A DNA stretch of 21,840 nucleotides from Spirochaetales bacterium (GCA_016935715.1 JAFGQJ010000209.1:1-21840); one strand, 5' to 3'. Positions 7,451 through 15,543 are shown, counted from the first letter of the stretch. The notes: generated from the sequence alone by a model not told the origin. Translations and numbers: made by a program.

Positions 7451-7984
7451 TTACGCGAAGCGCTGGTTGCCCTGAGCCTTGTACAGTTGCCGTATATCGG
7501 CGAGAAGATCGAGGTACTCGGCGCTTCGGTAATCCGGGTATGTCCACGGCAAGGCCCGGTAGCCGCCTTTCTCGTATACCAGGGTGATCTCGGCGAAGAC
7601 CCCGCCGGACAGGGGTACCCGATGCGAGCCGTCCTTGCTGGATGCCAGGATGAAACGGCTCAAGCCAAGCAATCCAGGATCGATGTTCACCTTCCGCTTA
7701 CCCGCTTCGCAGAAGCGGGTTTCCAGCTCATTGGTTTCGCTCTTGATTTGAGCCAGCAATCCCGGATCGACCAGCCGCAGAAAGGAGATGAAGAATCGAC
7801 TGATCGGCGTCCCCATTTCCTCGTCGTAGTAGCGCGTATAGGCGAAGGGAAGGTCCCGGCTGGTGTAATCGATGGGTCCGTAGCGGCTCTGCAGCTCCTC
7901 GATCAGGCAGCTGCGCATCCGTGGTCGGGAGATGAGAATCCCGATGACCAGCTTCTTCGGTCTGAACGGAACTATTTGCCCCAT
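7451..7984 (-). CDS. DUF4416 family protein
   Basis: 177 residues matching the DUF4416 pattern end to end: KLVIGIL at the start, RYGPIDYTSRDLPFAYTRYYDEEMG, FFISFLRLVDP, IKSETNELE, VNIDPGLLGLSRFILASSKD, VPLSGGVFAEITLVYE and LPWTYPDYRSAEYLDLL. The function of the family is not known; it occurs mainly in anaerobic and thermophilic bacteria and spirochaetes. No catalytic motif or membrane segment stands out. ATG start with a purine-rich GAGGATAAGGGGGT before it. It is head-to-head with the DUF5312-like gene across only 27 bases, so the two share a bidirectional promoter region. Confidence 0.9.
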   Translation of the reverse strand: MGQIVPFRPKKLVIGILISRPRMRSCLIEELQSRYGPIDYTSRDLPFAYTRYYDEEMGTPISRFFISFLRLVDPGLLAQIKSETNELETRFCEAGKRKVNIDPGLLGLSRFILASSKDGSHRVPLSGGVFAEITLVYEKGGYRALPWTYPDYRSAEYLDLLADIRQLYKAQGNQRFA

Positions 7985-8004
7985 ACCCCCTTATCCTCTA
8001 TACT
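7976..8004 (+). promoter_or_regulatory. Promoter for the DUF5312-like gene, giving a leaderless transcript
   Basis: TTGCCC (7976-7981; 4 of 6), 17-base spacer, TATACT (7999-8004; 5 of 6). The expected start at about 8011 abuts the ATG at 8012. The -35 overlaps the first codons of the divergent DUF4416 gene. Confidence 0.5.
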
Positions 8005-8006
8005 CC

Positions 8007-8035
8007 TGTATATGTCAGATTCCGAAGGCTTTCAA
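8007..8035 (-). promoter_or_regulatory. Promoter for the DUF4416 gene, inside the DUF5312-like coding start
   Basis: Minus-strand TTGAAA (8035-8030; 5 of 6), 17-base spacer, TATACA (8012-8007; 4 of 6). The start would be near 8000, with about 15 leader bases carrying AGAGGATAAGG. The whole promoter lies over the first eight codons of the opposite gene. Confidence 0.45.
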
Positions 8036-9436
8036 GCGCGCCTTCACGGCGCGCTGGAGGCAAAGCGGCGATATCTCGATGAGAGCGCCCTTCCCCGGCT
8101 GAAGGAGAGTTTTCAGACATTCCAGAGCCTTTTCGAGAACCTGTACAACATCCTGCTCCGCAAGGCGCTGGTTCAGGAAGATCCCTACACGTACGAACGG
8201 GAAATTTCCGAGATTCAGATCCCCTCCAGGACGGAGATTCTGGATCTGGAGAAAACAGAGGAGCTCAGCCGGCGTTTGAGCGCCTTTCACGCCCAGCTGG
8301 AGTTCCTGAACACCTACTACCACTTCAGCGTGGATTTCATCGATCTGCAGCGTGTCCGCCGCATAATCGCCCTGGTTCACTACATCGACTGGATCCATGT
8401 CACGGTGAGCTCCCCGGATGCCACTACAGCGGTGCTGGCGCAGACGCTGGGCAAGATACGTCCCGGAAGCGACAATATATCGACGGGGATCATATCGAGC
8501 TCCCTGGCCCAGATGCGGGAGCTGTCCCGGATCATCCTGGCCCAACTCAAGGAGATTCTCGACTTCCAGAAACAGGCGTACAAGCTGATGCTGCGTCAGG
8601 AGCTGCTGCCCGCCCTGAGCCGGACGCTGGGTGAGATCTACACCGTCAGTGCGGACAAGGCCTATGAGAAGCTCAGAAACGCATTTGCCGTGACCCTGAA
8701 AGGCAAGCCTTTCTATCGGGATCTGGCGACGGAGCTTTTGCAGGAGGAGTTTGCCGGTGATGCCCGGCAGCTGCGGGAACGATCCCTGGAGGCGCTCGAC
8801 GTCCCCGAACAGAGGCCCGCGAAGCCGGAAAGGCAGCAGGATTCCAAATCCATCCTCCTCGAGGCGGTGCGCCTTATGTTGCCCGCGGGGGCTCATCTGG
8901 AGGACGCGCTGCGGAAGGTCGTGATCAACCGGGAGATGCTGGAGAACAGCAGACGGGGTTTGGGCGGGAGGCTGCGATCCTGGTTGCAGAAAACATTTCA
9001 TACGCAGGAGCAGAGCGTGAGGCTGGAGATTCGCTACTTCGATGCCCGCACATCCATGACTCAAACGGAGACGATCGATTTCAGGAAATTCGTCGAAGGA
9101 GCCCGCAGGAAATCCTCCCTTTTCGAGGCTTTGAGCCAGCCGGACAGCGTCTCCCTGGCCCGCCTGAGGGAAGCCTCGGAGGCGCAGATCGATGACTTCC
9201 TCAATAAGAACATCGGAGAACTCCAGCTGCTGCACAGAAGGCTGCAGGGATTGGGCGAGCTCTTCAGGCAGGAGAGCCCCAAGGAGCAGATCGGGCAGCT
9301 CAAAGGGATCAAGATCGAGCTGAGCGGACTGAAAAATTGCATCGTACGCGCCAACCGCAGACGCTACGAATATACGGCATCAAAAGAGGCGCAGATGCGG
9401 CTGCGGCAGTCGGAGGTAACCGGGCAGCAGGTATGA
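8012..9436 (+). CDS. DUF5312-like spirochaetal protein of unknown function
   Basis: 474 residues, almost entirely predicted helix with long heptad-like Leu/Ala/Glu stretches (for example EFLNTYYHFSVDFIDLQRVR, 90-109, and IGELQLLHRRLQGLGELF near the C-terminus). No signal peptide, no hydrophobic membrane segment and no catalytic motif are visible. I associate it with DUF5312, a family I recall as restricted to spirochaetes; that naming is from memory and moderately secure. The frame is open upstream to 7406, but that part is antisense to DUF4416; the ATG at 8012 gives MSDSEGFQARLHGALEAKRR. No Shine-Dalgarno precedes it: the upstream bases are pyrimidine-rich TCCTCTATACTCCTGTAT. It converges with the DAHP synthase fusion gene, 7 bases apart. 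Confidence 0.85.
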   Translation: MSDSEGFQARLHGALEAKRRYLDESALPRLKESFQTFQSLFENLYNILLRKALVQEDPYTYEREISEIQIPSRTEILDLEKTEELSRRLSAFHAQLEFLNTYYHFSVDFIDLQRVRRIIALVHYIDWIHVTVSSPDATTAVLAQTLGKIRPGSDNISTGIISSSLAQMRELSRIILAQLKEILDFQKQAYKLMLRQELLPALSRTLGEIYTVSADKAYEKLRNAFAVTLKGKPFYRDLATELLQEEFAGDARQLRERSLEALDVPEQRPAKPERQQDSKSILLEAVRLMLPAGAHLEDALRKVVINREMLENSRRGLGGRLRSWLQKTFHTQEQSVRLEIRYFDARTSMTQTETIDFRKFVEGARRKSSLFEALSQPDSVSLARLREASEAQIDDFLNKNIGELQLLHRRLQGLGELFRQESPKEQIGQLKGIKIELSGLKNCIVRANRRRYEYTASKEAQMRLRQSEVTGQQV

Positions 9437-9443
9437 TGCTCCG

Positions 9444-11348
9444 CTACACGGTGTAGAGCCCCAGGGTGCGCAGCGTTTCCGTGACCGAGGCAAGCTCCTC
9501 GAGAGCTTTTTGAAAAGTACCTCTCTCCGGCGGGATATCCACATCCACGTAGAACATCTCTTCCCACGGTTTGCCCGCAATCGGCCTTGATTCGAGTTTC
9601 ACCATGTTGATATTGCGTTCCGCCAGCACCTGGAGCGCCCGAAACAGTGATCCGGGGGTGTTGGACGTGGAGAAGACGAGTGATGCGCGGTTGGCCGTCC
9701 CGCTCTGTCCCTCATTCCGGGCCAGCTCTTCGCGGGCGATGATCACGAAGCGGGTATAGTTCTGGCTGTCGGTTTCGATTCCCTCCTTCAGCACGTTCAT
9801 CCTGTTGACCCGGGCCGCATCCAGGCTGGCGATTCCGGCGTTCTCCTTCTTCCCTTCCCGGGCGATGAAAGCGATCGATCCGGCAGTGTCGTAAAAGGGG
9901 ACTTTTTCCCATTGGGGATGACCGTCCAGAAAGCGGGCACACTGGGACAGACCCTGGGGATGCGAGTAAACCCTCCGTATGTCCTCGATCGTAGCCCCCG
10001 GCAGCCCGATGAGATTATGGATGATCCGGATCGTCTTTTCTCCCACGATGCGGACGTCCGGGTACTGGAGAAGAAGATCGTAGTTCTGGTGGATCGAACC
10101 GGTCAATGTATTCTCGATAGGGATGATCCCGTAGTGGCTTTTTCCGGTGAGCACCGAATCGAAGACGTCCCGAAAGTGCTCCAGCGGAAGCGTGCCCACG
10201 TTTTCGGGAAAATAGCGCTGAAGTGCGTTTTCGCTGAATGCGCCGGGTTCTCCCTGAAAAGCCACCAGGATCGGTCCCTGCTCTGTGGAGATGGTGGGGG
10301 AATAAGCGGAGATTTTGGGGAGCTTTTCCGGAAGCCTGGACAGTTCCTTGCTCAGCACGGGAGCCAGGGCGTGGATGTCCCGCATCAGCTTTTCGAACTG
10401 CTCGGGGTAGAGAGATTGAGGTCCGTCGGAAAGAGCGTGCTCGGGATCGGTGTGCACCTCCACGACCAGACCGTCGGCACCGGCGGCCACAGCGGCCAGA
10501 GCCATGGGAAGAACCTTGGCCCGTATCCCCGTTCCGTGGCTGGGATCCACCAGGATCGGCAGGTGACTGAGCTTCTTCACCACCGGGATCGCAGAGATAT
10601 CCAGCGTGTTGCGCGTGTAGGTTTCGAAGGTACGGATACCCCGTTCGCAGAGCATCACGTATTCACTGCCGTGGGCCAGAAGATACTCGGCGGACATCAG
10701 AAGATCCTGGATCGTGGCCGCGGGTCCCCGCTTCAGCAGCACCGGTTTGTGCAGAGCGCCGATGGTTTTCAGCAGCTCGAAGTTCTGCATATTACGGGCT
10801 CCGACCTGCAGGATATCCGTGTATTCGGAGAACATCCGGGCGTGCTCCGGGCTCACGATCTCCGAGATCACCGGCATGCCGTTCGCCTCTCCGGCCTCTT
10901 TGAGCAGCTTCAGACCCGTCTCTCCCAGCCCCTGAAAGGCGTAGGGCGAGCTTCTGGGCTTGTAGGCGCCTCCGCGAAGGATCACCGCTCCGGATTCCCG
11001 CACCAGAGCCGCGATCTCCATTATCTGTTCACGGGATTCGACGGAACAGGGACCGGCGATCACGGTGATGCGGGAGCCGCCTATCTTCACCGGGCCGACG
11101 GGGATGGAGGTGTCCTCTCTCTTGAACTCGCGGGAGGCGAGCTTGTAGGGCTTGGTGATCGGGATGACCCGGGCAACCCCGGGCAGAAGTTCCACCTCCC
11201 GCAGATCGATGGGGATGATGCCGACCGCTCCGAGGATCGTTTCTTCCTCGCCCTGAATCTCCCGAATGCGAAAGCCCTTCTCCTCGAGGAAGCCGACGAT
11301 CTGCCTCTTTTCCTCGGGATCGATGCTGTGTTCCAGGACGACGATCAC
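9444..11348 (-). CDS. aroF-pheA: Fusion of DAHP synthase and prephenate dehydratase
   Basis: 634 residues, two enzymes of phenylalanine synthesis in one chain. Residues 1-70 form the ferredoxin-like regulatory domain of type I-beta DAHP synthases; the barrel runs about 75-335 with AGPCS (metal ligand Cys101), GGAYKPRSSPYAFQG (126-140), LKRGPAAT, DPSHGTG (His271), Glu297 in VVEVHTD, and Asp308. After a linker, residues about 360-540 are prephenate dehydratase (GEPGAFSE, IPIENTLTGSI, catalytic NYTRF at 530-534), and the end is an ACT domain with TPGSLFRAL and ESRPIAG (586-592), the phenylalanine-binding motif. No chorismate mutase segment is present. GTG start overlaps the transglycosylase stop as GTGA. 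First and late steps are thus tied in one protein, with feedback by Phe likely. Confidence 0.94.
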   Translation of the reverse strand: MIVVLEHSIDPEEKRQIVGFLEEKGFRIREIQGEEETILGAVGIIPIDLREVELLPGVARVIPITKPYKLASREFKREDTSIPVGPVKIGGSRITVIAGPCSVESREQIMEIAALVRESGAVILRGGAYKPRSSPYAFQGLGETGLKLLKEAGEANGMPVISEIVSPEHARMFSEYTDILQVGARNMQNFELLKTIGALHKPVLLKRGPAATIQDLLMSAEYLLAHGSEYVMLCERGIRTFETYTRNTLDISAIPVVKKLSHLPILVDPSHGTGIRAKVLPMALAAVAAGADGLVVEVHTDPEHALSDGPQSLYPEQFEKLMRDIHALAPVLSKELSRLPEKLPKISAYSPTISTEQGPILVAFQGEPGAFSENALQRYFPENVGTLPLEHFRDVFDSVLTGKSHYGIIPIENTLTGSIHQNYDLLLQYPDVRIVGEKTIRIIHNLIGLPGATIEDIRRVYSHPQGLSQCARFLDGHPQWEKVPFYDTAGSIAFIAREGKKENAGIASLDAARVNRMNVLKEGIETDSQNYTRFVIIAREELARNEGQSGTANRASLVFSTSNTPGSLFRALQVLAERNINMVKLESRPIAGKPWEEMFYVDVDIPPERGTFQKALEELASVTETLRTLGLYTV

Positions 11349-12004
11349 GAAGGTGTGCTTCCCAACACTCTGGCAATCTCCACGTTGTCCTCGAGCATCC
11401 TCCCGAAGGATTCGACCAGCTCACTCTGGTTGTTCAGAATGCGGGCAACATGGTGCAGCGTGCTGTACGGAGTCCCTCTGCGCACCCGGTTGATCCCTGC
11501 GTTGTACATCGCCAGGGCGACCAGCTCGCTCTTTCCAACGTCCAGACAGTAGCGAAAATGAGCCAGGCCGTAGGCGGCGTTGATCCAGGGATCGTAGAAC
11601 TGCTCCTCCCCCAGGTCGGGGAAGCTTCGCGAGTTCAGCTGAAACAGGCCGCGGTCCACCGAATTGCTGTTGCGATTCAAGGCCCGGATCCGGAAGGTGC
11701 TCTCTCCCCAGGCCAGGGAAAAGGCCAGGGGAAGGGGTATGTCGTTCTTGTCCGCGGCTTTCAGGATTGCCCCCGCGATTTCACGATCGGCGCTTACCCG
11801 GATATAGAAATTTTCGACCAGAGGGCGGGTGAGCTTGTTCCGGTAGAGATACAAGCCCGGATCCACCTCATCGGGTTTCTCGGAGAGCAGGAACGCAATG
11901 GTCTCGGGAGTGAGGATGGCCGGGTATTCCGCCTCCTGATGGTGCACGCTGCCCGAGCACGAGAGAAAAAAAACCGTGATGAGCGAATACAGTACATTTT
12001 TCAT
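11345..12004 (-). CDS. SLT-domain lytic transglycosylase, predicted lipoprotein
   Basis: 219 residues. A short hydrophobic signal ends in FLSC with Cys16 as the lipidated residue, a relaxed lipobox of the kind accepted in spirochaetes. The SLT (goose-lysozyme-like) domain runs about 74-195: catalytic Glu101 in LAWGESTFR, GLFQLN (119-124), and YNAG (167-170). Such enzymes cleave the MurNAc-GlcNAc bond of peptidoglycan, forming 1,6-anhydroMurNAc, and this one should be anchored in the periplasm. The ATG has AGGAAAAAGAATT before it. A TTGACT at 12055-12050 could be a -35 but has no good -10, so transcription may come from the GGDEF gene 64 bases upstream. Its pairing by overlap with an aromatic amino acid gene is unexplained. 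Confidence 0.9.
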   Translation of the reverse strand: MKNVLYSLITVFFLSCSGSVHHQEAEYPAILTPETIAFLLSEKPDEVDPGLYLYRNKLTRPLVENFYIRVSADREIAGAILKAADKNDIPLPLAFSLAWGESTFRIRALNRNSNSVDRGLFQLNSRSFPDLGEEQFYDPWINAAYGLAHFRYCLDVGKSELVALAMYNAGINRVRRGTPYSTLHHVARILNNQSELVESFGRMLEDNVEIARVLGSTPS

Positions 12005-12068
12005 AATTCTTTTTCCTGCAGGGCTTTAGTTACTGATTTTTCAGCGAAAAGTCAAGTGCGGGCAGGTG

Positions 12069-13106
12069 CTATTTCTGAATGGTCACCCGGTTTCGGCCCA
12101 TCTCCTTCGACTGGTACAGCGCCTTGTCGGCCTCTCCAATGAGTTCGGAGGCGGAGCGCATGCGCGTGGGCTTGAACTCTGCAACGCCTATGGATACCGT
12201 CACGAACAGCGTCTCTTCTTCCCCTTCGAAGGGATTCGTCTCGATGGTCTTGCGGATGCGTTCCGCCACCACCGTCGCTCCCACCACATTGACTTCGGGA
12301 AGGATCACCGCAAACTCCTCTCCCCCGTAGCGAGCGGTGAAATCGATCGTTCGTACGGTAGCTCTCAGGATGTTGGCGATTTCTTTGATGATGAGGTCTC
12401 CCTGCAGATGCCCGTAGGTGTCGTTGAATTTCTTGAAATGGTCGATGTCGAACATGATCAGCGACAGAGCAGAACCGTAACGGTGAGCCCGGTTGATCTC
12501 CTCTTGCAGGTTCTGCTGGAAGTGGTGGTGGGAGAACAGCTTGGTCATTCGATCGGTGGTTGCCTGCCAGTACAGATTGGCGTTTTCGATGGCAATCGAA
12601 GCGAAACGGACGATCTGAGTGATGTACTGGATATCCAGCAGAGAGTAGGGCCCGCCTTCCGGTTTTGAGGGTAGAAAGATGAGCCCCCCTACACCCTTGT
12701 CGGTTCTCAGGGGAACAAGGATATCCGGCTGGATCTTTTCCAACTGCCGCACGATCTGCCGATCGTTGAAATTCTCCTTGAAATAGGCGAAGGTGATCTG
12801 ATTATACTCGTTTTTTCCAAGGAAGGAGAGGGTCGTCTCCAGCGAAGGGATCGTCAATTCGAGCTTGTCCCGCTTCAGACCCTTGAAGTGGTAGATGTTG
12901 GGAAGGTTTTCGTCCAGATCATTTGGCAGGATGCAGGTAACCGTGGAAGCCTGAAATTTGGCGACGAAGCTCAGCACGACATTTTTGATGATGTTTTCCA
13001 CATCGAGCTGAGCGGTGATCTGCGAGGCAATCTCGATGATCTCCTTCAGATCCTGGTTTCCCAACTCCAGGTGCATCTGAGAGAGTTCTTCCGGTTCGCT
13101 GCTCAT
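12069..13106 (-). CDS. Diguanylate cyclase with N-terminal GAF-like sensor (GGEEF)
   Basis: 345 residues. Residues about 25-180 resemble a GAF domain (ITAQLDVENIIKNVV, then ILVPLRTDKGVGGLIFL and a helix IVRFASIAIENANLYW). The cyclase domain follows: MFDIDHFKKFND (218-229, Mg-binding Asp220), YGHLQGD, and the active-site GGEEF at 261-265. An RxxD motif (Arg252-Asp255) exactly five residues before GGEEF is an intact I-site, so product inhibition by c-di-GMP is expected. No membrane segment: a cytosolic sensor with unknown ligand. Two in-frame ATGs exist, at 13118 and 13106; I choose 13106 because the first overlaps a perfect -10 box and could not be transcribed from that promoter. Neither has a Shine-Dalgarno. 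Confidence 0.93.
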   Translation of the reverse strand: MSSEPEELSQMHLELGNQDLKEIIEIASQITAQLDVENIIKNVVLSFVAKFQASTVTCILPNDLDENLPNIYHFKGLKRDKLELTIPSLETTLSFLGKNEYNQITFAYFKENFNDRQIVRQLEKIQPDILVPLRTDKGVGGLIFLPSKPEGGPYSLLDIQYITQIVRFASIAIENANLYWQATTDRMTKLFSHHHFQQNLQEEINRAHRYGSALSLIMFDIDHFKKFNDTYGHLQGDLIIKEIANILRATVRTIDFTARYGGEEFAVILPEVNVVGATVVAERIRKTIETNPFEGEEETLFVTVSIGVAEFKPTRMRSASELIGEADKALYQSKEMGRNRVTIQK

Positions 13107-13116
13107 AGCTTGAGGC

Positions 13117-13145
13117 ATTATATTCGTTAAATAATCGTGTGCCAA
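13117..13145 (-). promoter_or_regulatory. Near-consensus sigma70 promoter of the GGDEF gene, leaderless layout
   Basis: Minus-strand TTGGCA (13145-13140; 5 of 6), 17-base spacer, perfect TATAAT (13122-13117). The expected start is the A at about 13110, four bases before the ATG at 13106. It sits right after the aminotransferase stop codon, so the GGDEF gene has its own start signal and is not simply the tail of the upstream operon. Confidence 0.7.
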
Positions 13146-13156
13146 GCCGAAAGATT

Positions 13157-14494
13157 CTACGGGCGAACGATGGAGCTGGTTCCCCAGTTCCCCATCTCCG
13201 GAGGATCGCCGGGATCGTCGGCAAGCAGCTGCTCGTAGTTCCGGGCGACCTTTTTGAAGGCCAGGGCGAAGCTCTCGATCTGCTCCGGGATGTAGCGTTT
13301 GAACCAGGGAATCCTGAAAACCCGGGATTGAGCGGTGTCCGAAACGGGCAGAGTCTTGCGGTCGGGGCGAACGTCGATCCCTGGACGGGCGTTTGCCAGG
13401 ATCGTGGGCCTGCCGCTTCCATAGACATCCAGGCTTTGGAAGAGAGGATGGGTATGGAGGGCCCGGTTGCAGCCGGGCGCGCAATCGGTGAATCCTTCGG
13501 CCCTCACGGCCTGGCAGAAGCGGGTAATGGACAGCCCGCCGAGCTCCTCGGGTTCGAGGTATCCAAGGGGGTTGTACCAGCCGCCCATGGTGCTGCCTGA
13601 CCCCTGCTTCGGGCGTCTGGCCCGGATCCCCGGCACATCCTCCAGCAGATCCCAGAAGTGATTCATGGCCCGGTCTATCTGCGCCATCTGCTCCGGATAG
13701 AGCCGGAGCTGTACCCTGCCGACGGCGGAACACAGCTGATTCATGCGGTATTTATAGCCTCCCCAGGGCACCCCGGCCCCCGCACGGATCTCCGGGATGG
13801 TCAGGACCTGCGCGTGCCGGGCGTAGTGAGCAAAAGCGACGGCCCGTTCGAAGACCACCCTGTCGTTCGTGACCAGCATTCCTCCCTCTCCGATCGGAAA
13901 GGATTTGGCGGACATCAGGGAAAAGCCCGCCGTTTCGCCCATGGTCCCCGTCGGTCTGCCCTTGTAGAGGCTTCCGTGAGAGTGGGAGCTGTCCTCCAGC
14001 ACCCGGATGTCGTGCCGGCGGGCAATGTCGAGAATCCTGTCCATGTCCGCCGGCATCCCGGCGTAGTGGACCACGACCACGGCCTTGGTCCGCTCACTGA
14101 TCCGGCGTTCGAAGTCCGCCGGATTGATGCACAGCGTCTGCGGATCGATGTCCGCCAGGACCACGGTACCCCCCAGGGAAAATACAGGCAGGCACGAAGC
14201 CCAGTAGGTCATGCTGGGACAGATCACCTCATCCCCGGCGCCCACCCCCAGCCCGAACAGCGCGCTGTGTATTGCCGCGGTTCCGGTATTGTGAGCCAGG
14301 GCGTACTCCGTGCCCAGCCAGCCGGCGAATTCGCGTTCGAACTCCATCGTGATCTGGAGCCCGGAAATCAGTCCGGAGCGGAGCACCGAGAGCACGGCCT
14401 GCTCCATCTCCTCCGTGACGATAGGCCAGGCGAAGAGGTCTTCCGAAAACTCCGGGATGGCTCGAGCTCCTCCCAGAAGGGCAGGATTTTCCAT
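13157..14494 (-). CDS. DegT/DnrJ/EryC1/StrS-type PLP-dependent aminotransferase
   Basis: 445 residues, somewhat longer than the usual 370-400. Fold-type I markers of the family are HNTGTAAIHSAL (68-79, phosphate clamp), PSMTYWAS (93-100), Asp168 in VLEDSSHSHGS (pyridine-nitrogen contact, His171 in the usual Gln/His place), and the Schiff-base Lys197 in FSLMSAKSFPIGEGG. It should therefore be an active aminotransferase and not a lysine-lacking dehydratase. The family aminates keto-sugars or related polyols, with Glu or Gln as donor. The C-terminal part (about 330-400) with CAPGCNRALHTHPLF is distinctive. Starts 11 bases after the dehydrogenase stop, with AGAGGGAAAAG before the ATG; last gene of the four-gene operon. 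Substrate unknown: it could be a keto-inositol, keto-sugar or the product of the neighbouring dehydrogenases. Confidence 0.9.
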   Translation of the reverse strand: MENPALLGGARAIPEFSEDLFAWPIVTEEMEQAVLSVLRSGLISGLQITMEFEREFAGWLGTEYALAHNTGTAAIHSALFGLGVGAGDEVICPSMTYWASCLPVFSLGGTVVLADIDPQTLCINPADFERRISERTKAVVVVHYAGMPADMDRILDIARRHDIRVLEDSSHSHGSLYKGRPTGTMGETAGFSLMSAKSFPIGEGGMLVTNDRVVFERAVAFAHYARHAQVLTIPEIRAGAGVPWGGYKYRMNQLCSAVGRVQLRLYPEQMAQIDRAMNHFWDLLEDVPGIRARRPKQGSGSTMGGWYNPLGYLEPEELGGLSITRFCQAVRAEGFTDCAPGCNRALHTHPLFQSLDVYGSGRPTILANARPGIDVRPDRKTLPVSDTAQSRVFRIPWFKRYIPEQIESFALAFKKVARNYEQLLADDPGDPPEMGNWGTSSIVRP

Positions 14495-14505
14495 GCTTTT
14501 CCCTC

Positions 14506-15543
14506 TTACAGTGCAGGTATCGGAGCCATACCGTTCCGTGCGGCCAGGGCGTTCAGGGTCTCCAGCAGTCCCTCCTCCACCAGAATGCCCGTGCGCTCGG
14601 ATTCCCGCAGGTTGTGCGTCACCCGCTGGCCGGGCAGACGGATTTTGTCGAATCCCGGACGCACACGGCTGTTCAACATGTGGGCCTTGAATCGCTCGAT
14701 TTCACTGTAGAAATAATCGTGGCCGGCGAACGACTGAGGATCGATCACGGTCAGGCCGGCCGACTGGCTGGTTTTTGTTTCCGGGTTGTTGCACTGCCCG
14801 CCGGCCAGGGCGGCGATCGCCTCCGACCAGAGGGACAGTCCATACCCCTTGTAGCTGAAATTGGCTCCTCCGATGAACAGCACGGACCCTCCCTCCAGGG
14901 CGGCCTTGGGGTCCGTGCTGAGATTCCCTTCCTTGTCGAGGAAGATCGCTTCGGGGGCATGTTGACCGCTTTGGGCCATCCGATTTGTCCTGCCCATCGA
15001 AATGGTGGTCGTGGAAAAATCGGATATCACCGGATCCCCCCTGGTGGGGAAGGCCAGGGCCAGGGGATTGGTGGAGAATTTCGCGTCGATTCCTCCGTAA
15101 GGGGCCGCGTCCCGACAGGTCGTGGTTTGGGCGCAGAGCCGGGCCAGAAACCCCAGCTGTGTGAGCGAATGGAGATAGGGTCCCAGCGCGCCAAGCCAGC
15201 AGCACTTCCTGACCACGATCAGGGCTATTCCCTGTTTCCCGGCTTTCTCCACGGCCAGCTCTTTTGCTAGGTTCAATGCCAGCTGAGCAAAGCCGTAATT
15301 GCCGTCGATGAGGGCGGTGGCTCCGGATTGTTTTACCACCTCCGGTTCCGCCGTCGGGTCGATCGGATCCGGGATGTTCTTATCGAAATAGGGAAATATC
15401 GCCATGCCGTGGGTGTGAATACCCATGGCCTGGGTTTTTACGGCTATGTCGGCGATGGTTCGGGCGTTTTTTTCAGCAACGCCTTTGTTTTCGAGCAGCC
15501 CCACGCCAAAGCCGATCAGATCGTCTTTCGAACAATGCTTCAT
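14506..15543 (-). CDS. LDH2/MDH2-family NAD(P)-dependent oxidoreductase
   Basis: 345 residues, normal for the malate/L-lactate dehydrogenase-2 family (AllD, DlgD/YiaK, ComC, YbiC). Visible are the catalytic His45 in IHTHGM (family: SHG), STNPLALAFPT (nucleotide-pocket strand), DFSTTTISMGR, and GGANFSYKGYGLSLWSEAIAALAGG, which matches the family's GG..KGyGL motif. The family reduces 2-oxo acids or oxidises 2-hydroxy acids, generally with NADH or NADPH. The arginine usually found three residues after SHG (SHGxxR) is Ile here, so the acid-binding site may be altered. The ATG at 15543 overlaps the stop of the UroD-like gene as ATGA, implying coupling. The longer upstream frame is antisense-like and rejected. 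Confidence 0.88.
   Translation of the reverse strand: MKHCSKDDLIGFGVGLLENKGVAEKNARTIADIAVKTQAMGIHTHGMAIFPYFDKNIPDPIDPTAEPEVVKQSGATALIDGNYGFAQLALNLAKELAVEKAGKQGIALIVVRKCCWLGALGPYLHSLTQLGFLARLCAQTTTCRDAAPYGGIDAKFSTNPLALAFPTRGDPVISDFSTTTISMGRTNRMAQSGQHAPEAIFLDKEGNLSTDPKAALEGGSVLFIGGANFSYKGYGLSLWSEAIAALAGGQCNNPETKTSQSAGLTVIDPQSFAGHDYFYSEIERFKAHMLNSRVRPGFDKIRLPGQRVTHNLRESERTGILVEEGLLETLNALAARNGMAPIPAL

Noticed and set aside
8015..9235. Minus-strand open frame of 406 codons within the DUF5312-like gene
   Set aside because: Composition looks like reversed coding sequence; the plus-strand frame has a plausible start, a promoter and family-like helices. Since that protein has no catalytic motif this choice is less absolute than the others.
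9912..11552. Plus-strand open frame of 546 codons opposite the DAHP synthase fusion
   Set aside because: Antisense shadow of a gene with clear catalytic motifs; no recognisable domain.
12050..12055. TTGACT before the lytic transglycosylase gene as a full promoter
   Set aside because: At 16-18 bases downstream only poor -10 candidates (TAACTA, GTAACT) are present.
13118..13145. Sigma54 promoter (TGGCAC) before the GGDEF gene
   Set aside because: The -12 GC element is missing at the right spacing, while the sigma70 match is near perfect.
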